DNA of 36,640 nt from an uncultured Clostridia bacterium (GTDB taxonomy: Bacteria; Bacillota; Clostridia; Oscillospirales; SIG627): NCBI GenBank assembly GCA_946645685.1, contig CAMPCJ010000008.1, positions 1 to 36,640 of the forward strand. Direction: 5' to 3'. The notes under the pieces are model-generated. The model was not told the DNA's origin, searched no databases, and saw only the letters and a list, made by a program, of their open reading frames with translations. A program made the position numbers and the translations under genes. Positions 1 to 9,383 of this stretch are shown here, in pieces (position 1 is the stretch's first letter; every line of letters begins with the position of its first letter).

Positions 1-884
1 GTGGCGTCGAAGATGGAGCCGGCGGTGGCGCCGATGATGTCGGAGGACACGATCTCATCTTCGTTGTACTCAAAGGACTCGGTGGCGGCAGCCTTCATGG
101 CGGCGTTGATGCCTTCCTTGGTCACGTCCTTGCCCTTCACCACGGCAATGAGGATGGTGGTGGAGCCGGTGGGGGTGGGCACGCGCTGCGCGGAGCCGAT
201 GAGCTTGCCGTTCAGCTCGGGAATGACCAGGCCGATGGCTTTGGCGGCGCCGGTGGAGTTGGGAACGATGTTGATGGCGCCGGCGCGGGAGCGACGGAGG
301 TCACCCTTGCGCTGGGGGCCGTCCAGGATCATCTGGTCGCCGGTGTAGGCGTGCACGGTGGTCATGATACCGCTCTGGATGGGGGCGTAGTCGTTGAGCG
401 CCTTCGCCATGGGAGCCAGGCAGTTGGTGGTGCAGGAAGCGGCGGAGATGATCTTGTCATCCTTGGTGAGGATGTTGTGGTTCACGTTGAACACAACGGT
501 GGGCAGGTCGTTGCCGGCGGGAGCGGAGATAACGACCTTCTTGGCGCCGGCGTTGATGTGCGCCTGAGACTTTTCCTTGGAGGTGTAGAAGCCGGTGCAT
601 TCCAGCACGACGTCCACGCCCAATTTGCCCCAGGGGCAGTTGTTGGCGTCTTTTTCGGCGTAGATCTTGATCTCCTTGCCGTTTACGATGATGCTGTCCT
701 CGGTGGCTTGCACGGGCAGACCGTAGCGACCCTGCGCGGAGTCATACTTCAGCAGATGGGCGAGCATCTTGGGGCTGGTAAGGTCGTTGATGGCGACTAC
801 TTCGTAACCCGCGGCGCCGAACATCTGGCGGAAAGCGAGACGACCGATGCGACCGAAACCGTTGATGGCAACTTTTACAGACAT
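1..884 (-). CDS. gap: Type I glyceraldehyde-3-phosphate dehydrogenase (3' end beyond window)
   Basis: Reverse-strand reading from ATG at 884 gives [22 protein letters not shown]...[16 protein letters not shown]...HAYTGDQ...[32 protein letters not shown]. It holds the Rossmann motif and catalytic SCTTNC. Absent from the ORF track because it runs off the left edge. Confidence 0.97.
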   Translation of the reverse strand, partial: MSVKVAINGFGRIGRLAFRQMFGAAGYEVVAINDLTSPKMLAHLLKYDSAQGRYGLPVQATEDSIIVNGKEIKIYAEKDANNCPWGKLGVDVVLECTGFYTSKEKSQAHINAGAKKVVISAPAGNDLPTVVFNVNHNILTKDDKIISAASCTTNCLAPMAKALNDYAPIQSGIMTTVHAYTGDQMILDGPQRKGDLRRSRAGAINIVPNSTGAAKAIGLVIPELNGKLIGSAQRVPTPTGSTTILIAVVKGKDVTKEGINAAMKAAATESFEYNEDEIVSSDIIGATAGSIFDA

Positions 885-932
885 GGTGATTTTCTCCTTT
901 GTTTTATAGTTTTACGAGTTTCTTGCGTAAAC

Positions 933-961
933 AGTATAAATGCTTTCCGGCAGAAATACAA
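933..961 (-). promoter_or_regulatory. Predicted sigma-A promoter of gap (TTGTAT-17 bp-TATACT)
   Basis: Reverse complement: -35 at 956-961, -10 at 933-938, 17 bp spacer, about 50 bp upstream of the gap ATG. Confidence 0.6.
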
Positions 962-1057
962 GGGAAAGTGTGATATTTTTTTACTTTTGTAACATTTGTG
1001 AAAAAACGCTTGTGAACTTCTGTGAACTTTTGTTTGGTTTTTGCGTGGGCGCGCCGC

Positions 1058-1843
1058 TTACAGGCCGAAAAAGCGGCGGGCGTTGGCGGCGGTGACGGCG
1101 AGGATCTCCTCGACGGAAACGCCCCGGAGCTCCCCCAGAAGGGCGGCGACGGCGTACGCTTTCCGGGAGTCGTTCCGGCTGCCCCGCCAGGGTACGGGCG
1201 CCAGGTACGGACAGTCCGTTTCCAAAAGGATGCGATCCGCCGGCACGGCGGCGGCGACTTCCCGAGGGACGCGGGCGCCCTTAAAGGTGAGGGAGCCGCC
1301 GATCCCGATGTACCAGCCCATATCCACCAGCTGCCGCGCCATTTCCGGGGAGCCGGAAAAGGCGTGCATCACCCCGGTCACGTCCCGGTGGGCGCGGATC
1401 AGATCAAAGCATTCCCCGTGGGCTTCCCGGTCGTGGACGCACACGGGCTTTTTCAGCTCCCGCGCCAGGGAAAGCTGGGCGGCGAAGACCGTTTTCTGCA
1501 CGTCCAGGGGGCAGTCGGGACCCTCCCAGTGGCGATCCAGCCCGATCTCCCCCACCGCCACCGCTTTGGGGTGGGCGAGGAGCGCCCGCAGCGCCCCTTC
1601 CGTATCCTCGTCCCAGGTCAGGCACGCTTCCGGGTGAACGCCGGCGGCGAAGAAGACGAAGGGAAAGCGCTCCGCCAGGTCACGGGAGGCACGGGAGGAG
1701 GGCAGGTCGCACCCCTGATTGACCACGCCCTCCACCCCGCAGGGGCAGAAGTCGCTTTTCTCCGGCAGGGCGGACAACAGGGAAAGACGATCCTCGTCGA
1801 AACGGGGATCGTCGTAATGGGCGTGGGTATCGAAGAGCGCCAT
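1058..1843 (-). CDS. TatD family metal-dependent hydrolase/DNase
   Basis: MALFDTHAHYDDPRFDEDR...GEIGLDRHWEG...PVCVHDREAHGE...HAFSGS...LLETDCPYLAP: classic TatD motifs (DTHAH, GEIGLD, HAFSG, ETDCPYL). Confidence 0.95.
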   Translation of the reverse strand: MALFDTHAHYDDPRFDEDRLSLLSALPEKSDFCPCGVEGVVNQGCDLPSSRASRDLAERFPFVFFAAGVHPEACLTWDEDTEGALRALLAHPKAVAVGEIGLDRHWEGPDCPLDVQKTVFAAQLSLARELKKPVCVHDREAHGECFDLIRAHRDVTGVMHAFSGSPEMARQLVDMGWYIGIGGSLTFKGARVPREVAAAVPADRILLETDCPYLAPVPWRGSRNDSRKAYAVAALLGELRGVSVEEILAVTAANARRFFGL

Positions 1844-3780
1844 CAGCCGATGACGGCGCCGTTGGGCGTCTCGGGAGACAGGGTCAGAACGCGCAGCACC
1901 CCGTCCTTTTCGCTGGACAGGATCATCCCGTGGGACTCCAGCCCCATCATCTTCCGGGGCAGGAGGTTTTTCACCAGGACGAGCTTTTTGCCCACCAGCT
2001 CCTCCGGCTCGTAGAACTTGGCGATGCCGGACAGCACCTGCCGCTCCTCCGTGCCGATGTCCAGGCGGAATTTCAGCAGCTTTTCACTCTTGGGCACCTT
2101 TTCGCACGCCAGCACCTCCCCGCAGACCATGACCACTTTTTTGAAGTCGTCGATGGTGCAGGGCGCCTCTTTCGCTTCCTCTTCGGCGGCTTTTCTTTGC
2201 GCCTGCGCCTTCTCTTCCAGCTTTTTCAGCATCGCTTCCCCGTCGATGCGGGCGAAGAGCGGGGAAACGGGGGCGACGTCAAAGCCCTCCGGCAGACCGA
2301 AGGGGGCTTCCACGCCGGACAGATCCGCCCCGGGCGCCTCCCCCAGGGCTGCGGCGATCTTTTCCCCGGTCTGGGGCATAAAGGGGGTGATCATCACGCC
2401 GATGCGGCGGATGCCCTCCAGCAGGTTGTACAAGACCTCCGACAGACGCGCCTTTTTCGCCTCGTCCCGGGCAAGCACCCAGGGCTCGGTCTCGTCGATG
2501 TACTTGTTGCAGCGTTTGGCAAAGTCCATCACCGCCGCCAGCGCGTCCCCCACGTGGAGATCCTCAAAGCGGGCTTTTTCCGTCTCGAGAGCCGCTTTGC
2601 CGCAGGCGATGAGATCCAGATCCACCGGGTCGGTATAGGCGGCGGGACGGCGCACCTTTCCGTCGAAATACTTCGCCGCCATGGCGACGGAGCGGCTCAC
2701 CAGGTTGCCCAGGGTGTTGGCAAGGTCGCTGTTATACACGCCGATGAGGGACTCCCGGGTGATGGAGCCGTCGTTGGCGAAGGGCATCTGGCTGAGCAGG
2801 TAATACCGCACCGCGTCGGTGCCGAAATCCTCCGCCAGCTCGTCCGCGTAGAGGACGTTGCCCCGGGATTTGCTCATCTTATCCTCCCCGAAGAGCAGCC
2901 AGGGATGCCCCAGCACCCGTTTGGGCAGCGGCTCTCCCAGCGCCATCAGGATGATGGGCCAGTAGATGGTGTGGAAGCGGACGATGTCCTTGCCGATGAC
3001 GTGGAGATCCGCCGGCCAGTATTTCCGATACCTGTCGGAAGGATGATCCGGGTGGTAGCCCACGCCGGTGATGTAGTTGGACAGGGCGTCGATCCACACG
3101 TAGATCACGTGGCCGGGATCGAAGGAAACGGGAATGCCCCACTTGAAGCTGCTCCGGGACACGCACAGATCCTCCAGCCCCGGCAGGATGAAGTTGTTCA
3201 GCATTTCCGCCTTCCGGCTCTCGGGGGCGAAGAAGTCGGGGTGAGAGTCGTAATACTTTTGCAGCCGCTCGCTGTACTTGGAGAGCCGCAGGAAATACGC
3301 CTCCTCCCGGGCGTCGGTCACGGGTCTGCCGCAGTCGGGACAGACGCCGCCCTCCCCCAGCTGGGAAGCGGTGAAGAAGGACTCGCAGGGGACGCAGTAT
3401 TTGCCCTCGTAGCTGCCCTTGTAAATGTCGCCCTGCTCATAGAGCTTTTTGAAGATCGCCGCCACCGCCGCCTCGTGATCCGGGTCGGTGGTGCGGATGA
3501 AGCGGTCGTAGGAGATGTTCATGGAGTCCCACACCCGGCGGATCTCGCCGGCGACCCGATCCACGAACTGCTTGGGGGGGATGCCCTCCGCCTTCGCCTG
3601 CTCCTCGATCTTCTGCCCGTGCTCGTCGGAGCCGGTGAGATAGAACACGTCATAGCCCTGCATCCGCTTGTACCGGGCGATGGCGTCCGCCAGCACGGGA
3701 TCGTACACGTTCCCGATGTGGGGCTTCCGGGAGGAATAGGCAATGGCGGTGGTGATGTAATACGGTTTCTTCTGGTTCAT
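1843..3780 (-). CDS. metG: Methionyl-tRNA synthetase with C-terminal tRNA-binding (EMAP-like) domain
   Basis: MNQKKPYYITTAIAYSSRKPHIGNVYDPVLADAIARYKRMQGYDVFYLTGSDEHGQKIEE, KMSKSRGNV, and C-terminal FKKVVMVCGEVLACEKVPKSEKLLKFRLDIG...RQVLSGIAKFYEPEELVGKKLVLVKNLLPRKMMGLESHGMIL. Confidence 0.97.
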   Translation of the reverse strand: MNQKKPYYITTAIAYSSRKPHIGNVYDPVLADAIARYKRMQGYDVFYLTGSDEHGQKIEEQAKAEGIPPKQFVDRVAGEIRRVWDSMNISYDRFIRTTDPDHEAAVAAIFKKLYEQGDIYKGSYEGKYCVPCESFFTASQLGEGGVCPDCGRPVTDAREEAYFLRLSKYSERLQKYYDSHPDFFAPESRKAEMLNNFILPGLEDLCVSRSSFKWGIPVSFDPGHVIYVWIDALSNYITGVGYHPDHPSDRYRKYWPADLHVIGKDIVRFHTIYWPIILMALGEPLPKRVLGHPWLLFGEDKMSKSRGNVLYADELAEDFGTDAVRYYLLSQMPFANDGSITRESLIGVYNSDLANTLGNLVSRSVAMAAKYFDGKVRRPAAYTDPVDLDLIACGKAALETEKARFEDLHVGDALAAVMDFAKRCNKYIDETEPWVLARDEAKKARLSEVLYNLLEGIRRIGVMITPFMPQTGEKIAAALGEAPGADLSGVEAPFGLPEGFDVAPVSPLFARIDGEAMLKKLEEKAQAQRKAAEEEAKEAPCTIDDFKKVVMVCGEVLACEKVPKSEKLLKFRLDIGTEERQVLSGIAKFYEPEELVGKKLVLVKNLLPRKMMGLESHGMILSSEKDGVLRVLTLSPETPNGAVIG

Positions 3781-3837
3781 AAAGCACCTCAAACGCGACG
3801 CTTTGGGGAGCGCCGTTTCTTTCACGATACACATACT

Positions 3838-3865
3838 ATTATAGCCGACTCACACGGCTTTGCAA
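3838..3865 (-). promoter_or_regulatory. Predicted sigma-A promoter of metG (TTGCAA-16 bp-TATAAT)
   Basis: Reverse complement reads TTGCAA agccgtgtgagtcggc TATAAT upstream of metG. Confidence 0.65.
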
Positions 3866-3896
3866 GAGGGAAATGGACGCGCCCGCCGCCGGGCGC

Positions 3897-3923
3897 AAAA
3901 AAGCCGCCGTTACGGACGGCGGC
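3897..3923 (-). terminator. Intrinsic terminator downstream of carD-like gene
   Basis: Reverse strand GCCGCCGTCCGTAACGGCGGC followed by TTTTTT. Confidence 0.8.
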
Positions 3924-3934
3924 GAACGGGACGG

Positions 3935-4447
3935 TCAATCTTCCGACAAAAGCTTTTTCCAATCTGCTTCCACGGCGTCATAGGGCTTGCCCGTGACGTG
4001 GGCGATCTCGCTGAACACCAAGATCTCGGCGTCCCGGAGAAAATAGTCGTCCGTGGTATGCATATTCTTGCCGATCTTCGCCATTTCCTTTTTGTGGGCG
4101 AGGATGGACTTGATGAGCAGCAGCGCGTCCAGGCGATCCGGCGATCCCAGCGCCCGGCGGCTCTCCTCACTGCGCTTCCGGAAGTCCCTGTTCCAGGGGC
4201 AAGCCGTCTCTTTCGCCCGCTTCCTGAGAGAAGCGATCTCCTCCTTCGTGAGGAGCGGGCGCATTCGTTCGGTCAATTCCCCGTTGTCGCAGGGGACGAA
4301 GACCTTGGAGGAGCCGGCTTTGTAAAGAGGGGTAAGCGTATAATAGCGCGCGTCGCCCGCGCCCGTGTTCATGGTCACGACTTCGCCGACTTCGCAAACG
4401 CCCGCCTGACCGTAGCGCACCAGCGCCCCGGGTTTGTATGCCGTCAT
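3935..4447 (-). CDS. CarD family transcriptional regulator
   Basis: MTAYKPGALVRYGQAGVCEVGEVVTM...YYTLTPLYKAGSSKVFVPCDN...MRPLLTKEE: CarD/RID N-terminal domain pattern (YG.AGVCEV, Y.L.P......VFVP) plus a helical C-terminus. Confidence 0.88.
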   Translation of the reverse strand: MTAYKPGALVRYGQAGVCEVGEVVTMNTGAGDARYYTLTPLYKAGSSKVFVPCDNGELTERMRPLLTKEEIASLRKRAKETACPWNRDFRKRSEESRRALGSPDRLDALLLIKSILAHKKEMAKIGKNMHTTDDYFLRDAEILVFSEIAHVTGKPYDAVEADWKKLLSED

Positions 4448-4681
4448 ACGCGCTCCTTTCTCTGGTTTCCAAGATGCAGCAACAAAAGATGGTCGGAATA
4501 AAAGGAAAATGATCCCTTCGAATATAGTATAACATAAATTAAAAGAAAAAGCATGGGAAAAAGTTCGACGAATTTTTCCACCGATTTTACAATTTTTTCG
4601 GAAGGATGCACAAATCTAAAAAGGCGGCTTTGGCGCTTTCGCCAAAAAAGCAAAATCGGGAACGGAGTTTACGAAACCCGC

Positions 4682-4710
4682 TTGCTTTTTCGGCGGAAAA
4701 AAGGTATAAA
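4682..4710 (+). promoter_or_regulatory. Predicted promoter of ceramidase-like cluster (TTGCTT-17 bp-TATAAA)
   Basis: -35-like TTGCTT 4682-4687 and -10 TATAAA 4705-4710, 17 bp apart, upstream of the ATG at 4768. Confidence 0.5.
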
Positions 4711-4767
4711 GTATAGGTACAAAGCGGGATCCACGCGCAGGAGCGCACTTTTCGGGGAGGAGCGGAT

Positions 4768-6243
4768 ATGAAGCACAAAAGGATCGTAAAGCGCCTGGCG
4801 TTCTGGCTGGCGCTGACGTTTGTTTTATCCGGCTGTGCCGGCACGCCCGCTCCCGTAACGATTGCGCCCGCGCCGGAAAGCGCTCCGGCGACGGAAGAGC
4901 CCGCGCCGCCCCCCGGCGACACCTCCGGCTTCTGCGTGGGCGTCGGCAGGGCGGACATCACCCCGGAAAGCCCCGTGCCCCTGGCGGGGTACGGCAACGT
5001 GGATTACCGGATCTCCAAGCGGGTCCTGGATCCGCTGTATATTACCGCCGTGGCGGTGCGGGACGAGATCGGTGAGACCCTGATCCTTCTGAACATCGAC
5101 CTGGTCAATCTCAAGGGGGATCTTGCCGAGCGGGTGCGCGCCTTTGCCGCGGACGAGGTCGGCATAGCCCCGGATCACGTGATGACCAACTGCACCCACA
5201 CCCACTCCGCCCCCGCCCTGGAGTCCTCCGAGCCGGGGATCGACCGGTATAAGATCAAGTTTTACAAGGCGGTGAAAAGCGCCGCCGCAGACGCCGTGGC
5301 GGATCTGGACGCCTGCTCCGTCTTCATCGGCACCACGGAAACGGATCGGCTGAATTTCATCCGCCGCTACTATAAGACCGCGGGCTTCATCACCGACAAC
5401 GCGGACTACGGCACCGGGGAGATCACCGCCCACGAGACCGAGATCGATCAGGAAATGCGCCTCATCCGCTTCGTCCGGGAAAACCGGAAGGACATCGTGA
5501 TGGCGAACTGGCAGTGCCACCCCCACCGCACCGGCGGCTCGCAGAAATACGACGTGTCCGCGGACATCATCGGCGTCTGGCGCAAGGAAGCGGAAAAGGA
5601 TGAGGACGTTCTCTTCGCCTTCTTCCAGGGGGGCGCGGGAAACATCGACCCCTTCACCCGCATCCCGTCGGAGAGCCGCTATACGGACTATAAGGACATC
5701 GGCAAGGCGCTGAACGAGCATATGCAGGAGGGCTTGGCGCAGCTGCGGGAGATCGCTCCCGGCAGAGTGCGGGTCGCCACCGCCACCCTCACGGCGCCCT
5801 ACAACCACGCGGACGAGGACAAGCTGGAGATCAGCAAAAAGATCTATGAGGTCTTCCGGGGGGGCGACCGGGAAAAAGCCAGGGAAATGTGCAAGGAGGC
5901 GGGGCTTTCCTCTTACTTTGAAGCCGGCGCCATCATCGGCAGGGCATCCCGTCCCGAGACCGGGGAGATCCCCCTTGCCTGCTACGCCATCGGGGACATC
6001 GCCATCACCGCCGCGCCCTTCGAGACCTTCTGCCAATCGGAGCAGAAGACCCGGGCGGGTTCCCCCTTCGCCATGACCTTCAGCTGCGGCTACGCCAACG
6101 GGAGCCAGGGGTATCTGCCCGCGGCGGAATGTTACCAAAACCGGGGGTATGAGGTGGCGGTCACCCACTACGCCCGCCTCACCGCGGAAATGGTCGTTGA
6201 AAGCCATCTGGAGCTGCTGGCGGATCTAGCGGCAAACCCATAA
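4768..6243 (+). CDS. Neutral/alkaline non-lysosomal ceramidase-like lipoprotein (paralogue 1)
   Basis: Lipobox FVLSGC; VGVGRADITPESPVPLAGYG; NCTHTHSAP; ANWQCHPHRTGG; FFQGGAGNIDP; APFETFC; CGYANGSQGYLPAAECYQNRGYE. Confidence 0.85.
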   Translation: MKHKRIVKRLAFWLALTFVLSGCAGTPAPVTIAPAPESAPATEEPAPPPGDTSGFCVGVGRADITPESPVPLAGYGNVDYRISKRVLDPLYITAVAVRDEIGETLILLNIDLVNLKGDLAERVRAFAADEVGIAPDHVMTNCTHTHSAPALESSEPGIDRYKIKFYKAVKSAAADAVADLDACSVFIGTTETDRLNFIRRYYKTAGFITDNADYGTGEITAHETEIDQEMRLIRFVRENRKDIVMANWQCHPHRTGGSQKYDVSADIIGVWRKEAEKDEDVLFAFFQGGAGNIDPFTRIPSESRYTDYKDIGKALNEHMQEGLAQLREIAPGRVRVATATLTAPYNHADEDKLEISKKIYEVFRGGDREKAREMCKEAGLSSYFEAGAIIGRASRPETGEIPLACYAIGDIAITAAPFETFCQSEQKTRAGSPFAMTFSCGYANGSQGYLPAAECYQNRGYEVAVTHYARLTAEMVVESHLELLADLAANP

Positions 6244-6286
6244 ACGAAATCGCGGACAGACGCGTGTTTGTAAGGAGGAGATACCC

Positions 6287-7744
6287 ATGAAAAAACGTTG
6301 GATCGCCCTTTTGGCGCTGCTTGCCCTGTTGCTGACCTGCTGCGGGCAGAGCGCGACCCCGGCGGGAACGGCGCCGTCGCAGACCGCGACGGGAACGGAA
6401 GACGGACCCCGCCCGGCGGCGGAGGGCTTTTGCGCCGGGATCGGCAGAGCGGACATCACCCCGGAGGCGGGGGTGCCCCTGGCGGGATACGGCAATGAGG
6501 AAAAGCGCCTGAGCGCCACCGTGCTGGATCACTTGTACGCCACCTGCGTGGCGGTGCGGGACGAGGCGGGCACCACCCTTCTGATGTTCAACTTCGACCT
6601 GATCAACCTGCGGGAGGACGTGCAAGGTCAGATCCGGAAGCAGGTGACCCGCGCCACCGGCGTGGAAGGGGAGAACATCTTCACCAACTGCACCCACACC
6701 CACTCCGGCCCCGCTCCCGAGATCGAAAGCCCCGCCGTTTCCGCGTGGAAGGCGAAGCTGTATAAGGGCGCTGCCGCCGCCGCCACCGACGCGCTGGCGG
6801 ATCTGGGCACCTGCACCATCTCCGTGGGCACCACGGAAACGGATCGGCTGAATTTCGTCCGGCGGTATTTCAAGACCGACGGCTTTGCCACCGACCACTC
6901 GGATCGGGGCACGGGGGACATCATCTCTCACGAGACCGAGATCGACCGTGAGATGCGGGTCATCCGCTTTACCCGGGAGGGGCAGAAGGACATCGTCCTC
7001 GCCAACTGGCAGTGCCATCCCCACCGCACCGGCGGCACCAATCTGTTCAACGTGTCCGCGGACATCATCGGCGCCTGGCGCAAGGAAGCGGAAAAGAGCG
7101 GAGAGATCATGTTCGCCTATTTCCAGGGAGGCGCCGGGAACGTCAATCCCCGCTCCCGCCTGAGCGAGGAAAATCCGGATTTCGCGGATTACAAGGACTA
7201 CGGCAAGGCGCTGAACAAGCACATGACGGACGCGCTGGAGAATATGAAGGAAATGGCGCCGGGGAAGGTGCAGATCGCCACCGCCACCATCACGGCTCCT
7301 CACAACCACGCCGGGGAGGAAAAGCTGGAGGCGTGCAAGGAGATCGTCCGGCTGTCCGGCGCGGGGGATCAGATCGAAGCGGAAAAGCTGTGCGCGAAAA
7401 ACGACGTGGAGTCCGTCTTTGAGGCGAGCGCCATCGTTTCCCATTCCAACCTGGGCGAGACCGGGGAGATCCCCCTTGCCTGCTACGCCATCGGGGACAT
7501 CGCCATCACCGCCGCCCCGTTTGAGATGTTCTGTCAGACGGAACGGCAGACCCGGGCGGATTCTCCCTTTGCCTTCACCTTCAGCTGCGGCTATTCCAAC
7601 AGCTCCCTGGGCTATATGCCCGCTTCGGAATGCTTTGCCAACCGGGGCTATGAAGTGGACGTGACCCGCTATGCCGCCGGCACGGCGGAACAGATCGCCG
7701 CCCGCCAGCAGGAGCTGCTGGTGGAATTGGCGGCAAACAAATAA
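6287..7744 (+). CDS. Neutral/alkaline non-lysosomal ceramidase-like lipoprotein (paralogue 2)
   Basis: MKKRWIALLALLALLLTCCGQ N-terminus; AGIGRADITPEAGVPLAGYG; NCTHTHSGP; ANWQCHPHRTGG; YFQGGAGNVNP; APFEMFC; CGYSNSSLGYMP. Closely similar to paralogue 1. Confidence 0.85.
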   Translation: MKKRWIALLALLALLLTCCGQSATPAGTAPSQTATGTEDGPRPAAEGFCAGIGRADITPEAGVPLAGYGNEEKRLSATVLDHLYATCVAVRDEAGTTLLMFNFDLINLREDVQGQIRKQVTRATGVEGENIFTNCTHTHSGPAPEIESPAVSAWKAKLYKGAAAAATDALADLGTCTISVGTTETDRLNFVRRYFKTDGFATDHSDRGTGDIISHETEIDREMRVIRFTREGQKDIVLANWQCHPHRTGGTNLFNVSADIIGAWRKEAEKSGEIMFAYFQGGAGNVNPRSRLSEENPDFADYKDYGKALNKHMTDALENMKEMAPGKVQIATATITAPHNHAGEEKLEACKEIVRLSGAGDQIEAEKLCAKNDVESVFEASAIVSHSNLGETGEIPLACYAIGDIAITAAPFEMFCQTERQTRADSPFAFTFSCGYSNSSLGYMPASECFANRGYEVDVTRYAAGTAEQIAARQQELLVELAANK

Positions 7745-7802
7745 GAAACCGAAACGCGGATTTTCCGAAAATGAAACGGCGTTCCCCTCAGGAGGAAAAC
7801 GC

Positions 7803-9260
7803 ATGAAAAAACGGTTTTTGGCGCTGCTGGCACTTTTCGCGCTTCTTCTTTCCGGCTGTGCCCGTCCCCTGTCTCCGGCGAGCCTGGGGCAGGAGCCGGT
7901 GTTCCCCCCGGAGACGGAGGAAACGGAAACGCGCCCGGCGCCGGAGGGCTTTGCCGTGGGCTTCGGCAGGGCGGATATCACCCCGAAGTATTCCGTGCCC
8001 CTGCAGGGCTACGGCACTGTGGAGCGGCGGATGTCAGACCGGGTGCTGGATAAGCTCTACGCTACCTGCGTCGCCTTCTCCGACGGGGAAACACGGCTTT
8101 TGTGCTACACCATCGATATCGCCACCATCCCGGAGCGGCTGCAGACCGCTACCCGTGCCACCGTGGCGAAGAAGCTGGGCGTGCCGGAGGAGAGCCTTTC
8201 CTTCACCGCCACCCACACCCATTCCGCGCCCGCTGTGTTCCACGAGGCGGCGGGGGGCTATTACAGCGACTTCCTCAAGGGGCTGTTCGCCGCCGGGCAG
8301 GACGCCCTGGCGGATCTGGATGAAGCGGAAATGTCCTTCGGCACCGTTCCCACGGAGGGGCTGAATTTCGTCCGGCGCTACCTGCTGGCGGACGGCACGT
8401 ATTCCCAGAACAACAGCGGCGTTTATCCGTCCCCCGTGACGGCGCACGAAACGGAAGCCGACCCGGAAATGCGCATCCTCTACATCAAGCGCGCCCACAG
8501 CAAAGACGTGATCCTCGCCAACTGGCAGGTGCATCCCACCCTGACGGGCGCCGAGAGCCGGACGGACGTTTCCGCCGATCTGGTGGGCGCCTTCCGGGGG
8601 GAGACGGAAAAAGGGCTGGACGTACACTTCGCCTATTTTCAGGGCGCCGCCGGCAACCTCAATCCCAAGAGCCTGATCCAGGGAGAGACCCGCGCTTCCG
8701 ACCACAAGACCCACGGCAAGCTTCTCTTTGAAGCCCTGAAGGAGGGGTTGGAGCGCCTGTCCCCCGTCGCCGGCGGGAAGATCCGTCTGCTCCACCGCAC
8801 CTTTACCGGCACCATCAACCACTCGGAGGAAACGCCGGAGCGGATGGCGCAGGCGCAGGAGGTGGCGGACGCGCTGAAGTTCAGCAGCGACCAGGCGCGG
8901 GTGGTAGCGGACAAGTACGGCTTTGCCAACTATTTTTCCGCCACCTCCCTTCTGGCCCACGCCAAGATGGGGCAGACGCAGGATATGGAGCTGTACGCCT
9001 TCGCCATCGGGGATCTCGCCGTGGCGACGAACCCCTACGAAATGTTCGATACCAACGGTATGGCGCTGCGGGCGGCTTCTCCCTTTGCCGCCACCATGAA
9101 CTGGGGCTATTCCAACGGGCACTTCGGCTACATCCCCTCCGCCGCCGGCTATGAACACCGGGGCTACGAGGGCACCACCAGCCGTTTCGTTCCCGGCACC
9201 GGGGAAGAGATCGTTGCCGTTTTGACGCAGATGCTCACGGAACTGAAGGAAGCTGAATAA
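7803..9260 (+). CDS. Neutral/alkaline non-lysosomal ceramidase-like lipoprotein (paralogue 3, more divergent)
   Basis: MKKRFLALLALFALLLSGCARP lipobox; VGFGRADITPKYSVPLQGYG; TATHTHSAP; ANWQVHPTLTGA; YFQGAAGNLNP; NPYEMFD; WGYSNGHFGYIP. The ATG at 7803 behind AGGAGG is preferred to the ORF-track start at 7671. Confidence 0.85.
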   Translation: MKKRFLALLALFALLLSGCARPLSPASLGQEPVFPPETEETETRPAPEGFAVGFGRADITPKYSVPLQGYGTVERRMSDRVLDKLYATCVAFSDGETRLLCYTIDIATIPERLQTATRATVAKKLGVPEESLSFTATHTHSAPAVFHEAAGGYYSDFLKGLFAAGQDALADLDEAEMSFGTVPTEGLNFVRRYLLADGTYSQNNSGVYPSPVTAHETEADPEMRILYIKRAHSKDVILANWQVHPTLTGAESRTDVSADLVGAFRGETEKGLDVHFAYFQGAAGNLNPKSLIQGETRASDHKTHGKLLFEALKEGLERLSPVAGGKIRLLHRTFTGTINHSEETPERMAQAQEVADALKFSSDQARVVADKYGFANYFSATSLLAHAKMGQTQDMELYAFAIGDLAVATNPYEMFDTNGMALRAASPFAATMNWGYSNGHFGYIPSAAGYEHRGYEGTTSRFVPGTGEEIVAVLTQMLTELKEAE

Positions 9261-9280
9261 AACGAATAAAACAGAAAAAA

Positions 9281-9303
9281 GAGCGGGGAACCGCTCCTTT
9301 TTC
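9281..9303 (+). terminator. Intrinsic terminator of ceramidase-like cluster
   Basis: GAGCGG GGAA CCGCTC then CTTTTTC, directly after the third stop codon. Confidence 0.85.
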
Positions 9304-9332
9304 TTGACAGAAGACGGCAAAAAACGTACAAT
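9304..9332 (+). promoter_or_regulatory. Sigma-A consensus promoter (TTGACA-17 bp-TACAAT)
   Basis: TTGACA 9304-9309, spacer 9310-9326, TACAAT 9327-9332, about 50 bp upstream of the ATG at 9384. Confidence 0.8.
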
Positions 9333-9383
9333 GAAGGGGCAAAGACACCAATAAAGGCGAAAGCCGAAAACAAGGAGCATGCT

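Noticed and set aside
1-992. Plus-strand ORFs at 1-348 and 351-992
   Set aside because: Antisense to gap, which is unambiguous on the minus strand.
1930-3996. Long plus-strand ORF (688 aa) opposite metG
   Set aside because: Antisense shadow of a well-conserved gene in GC-rich DNA; Gly/His/Leu/Val-rich, low-similarity translation without RBS.
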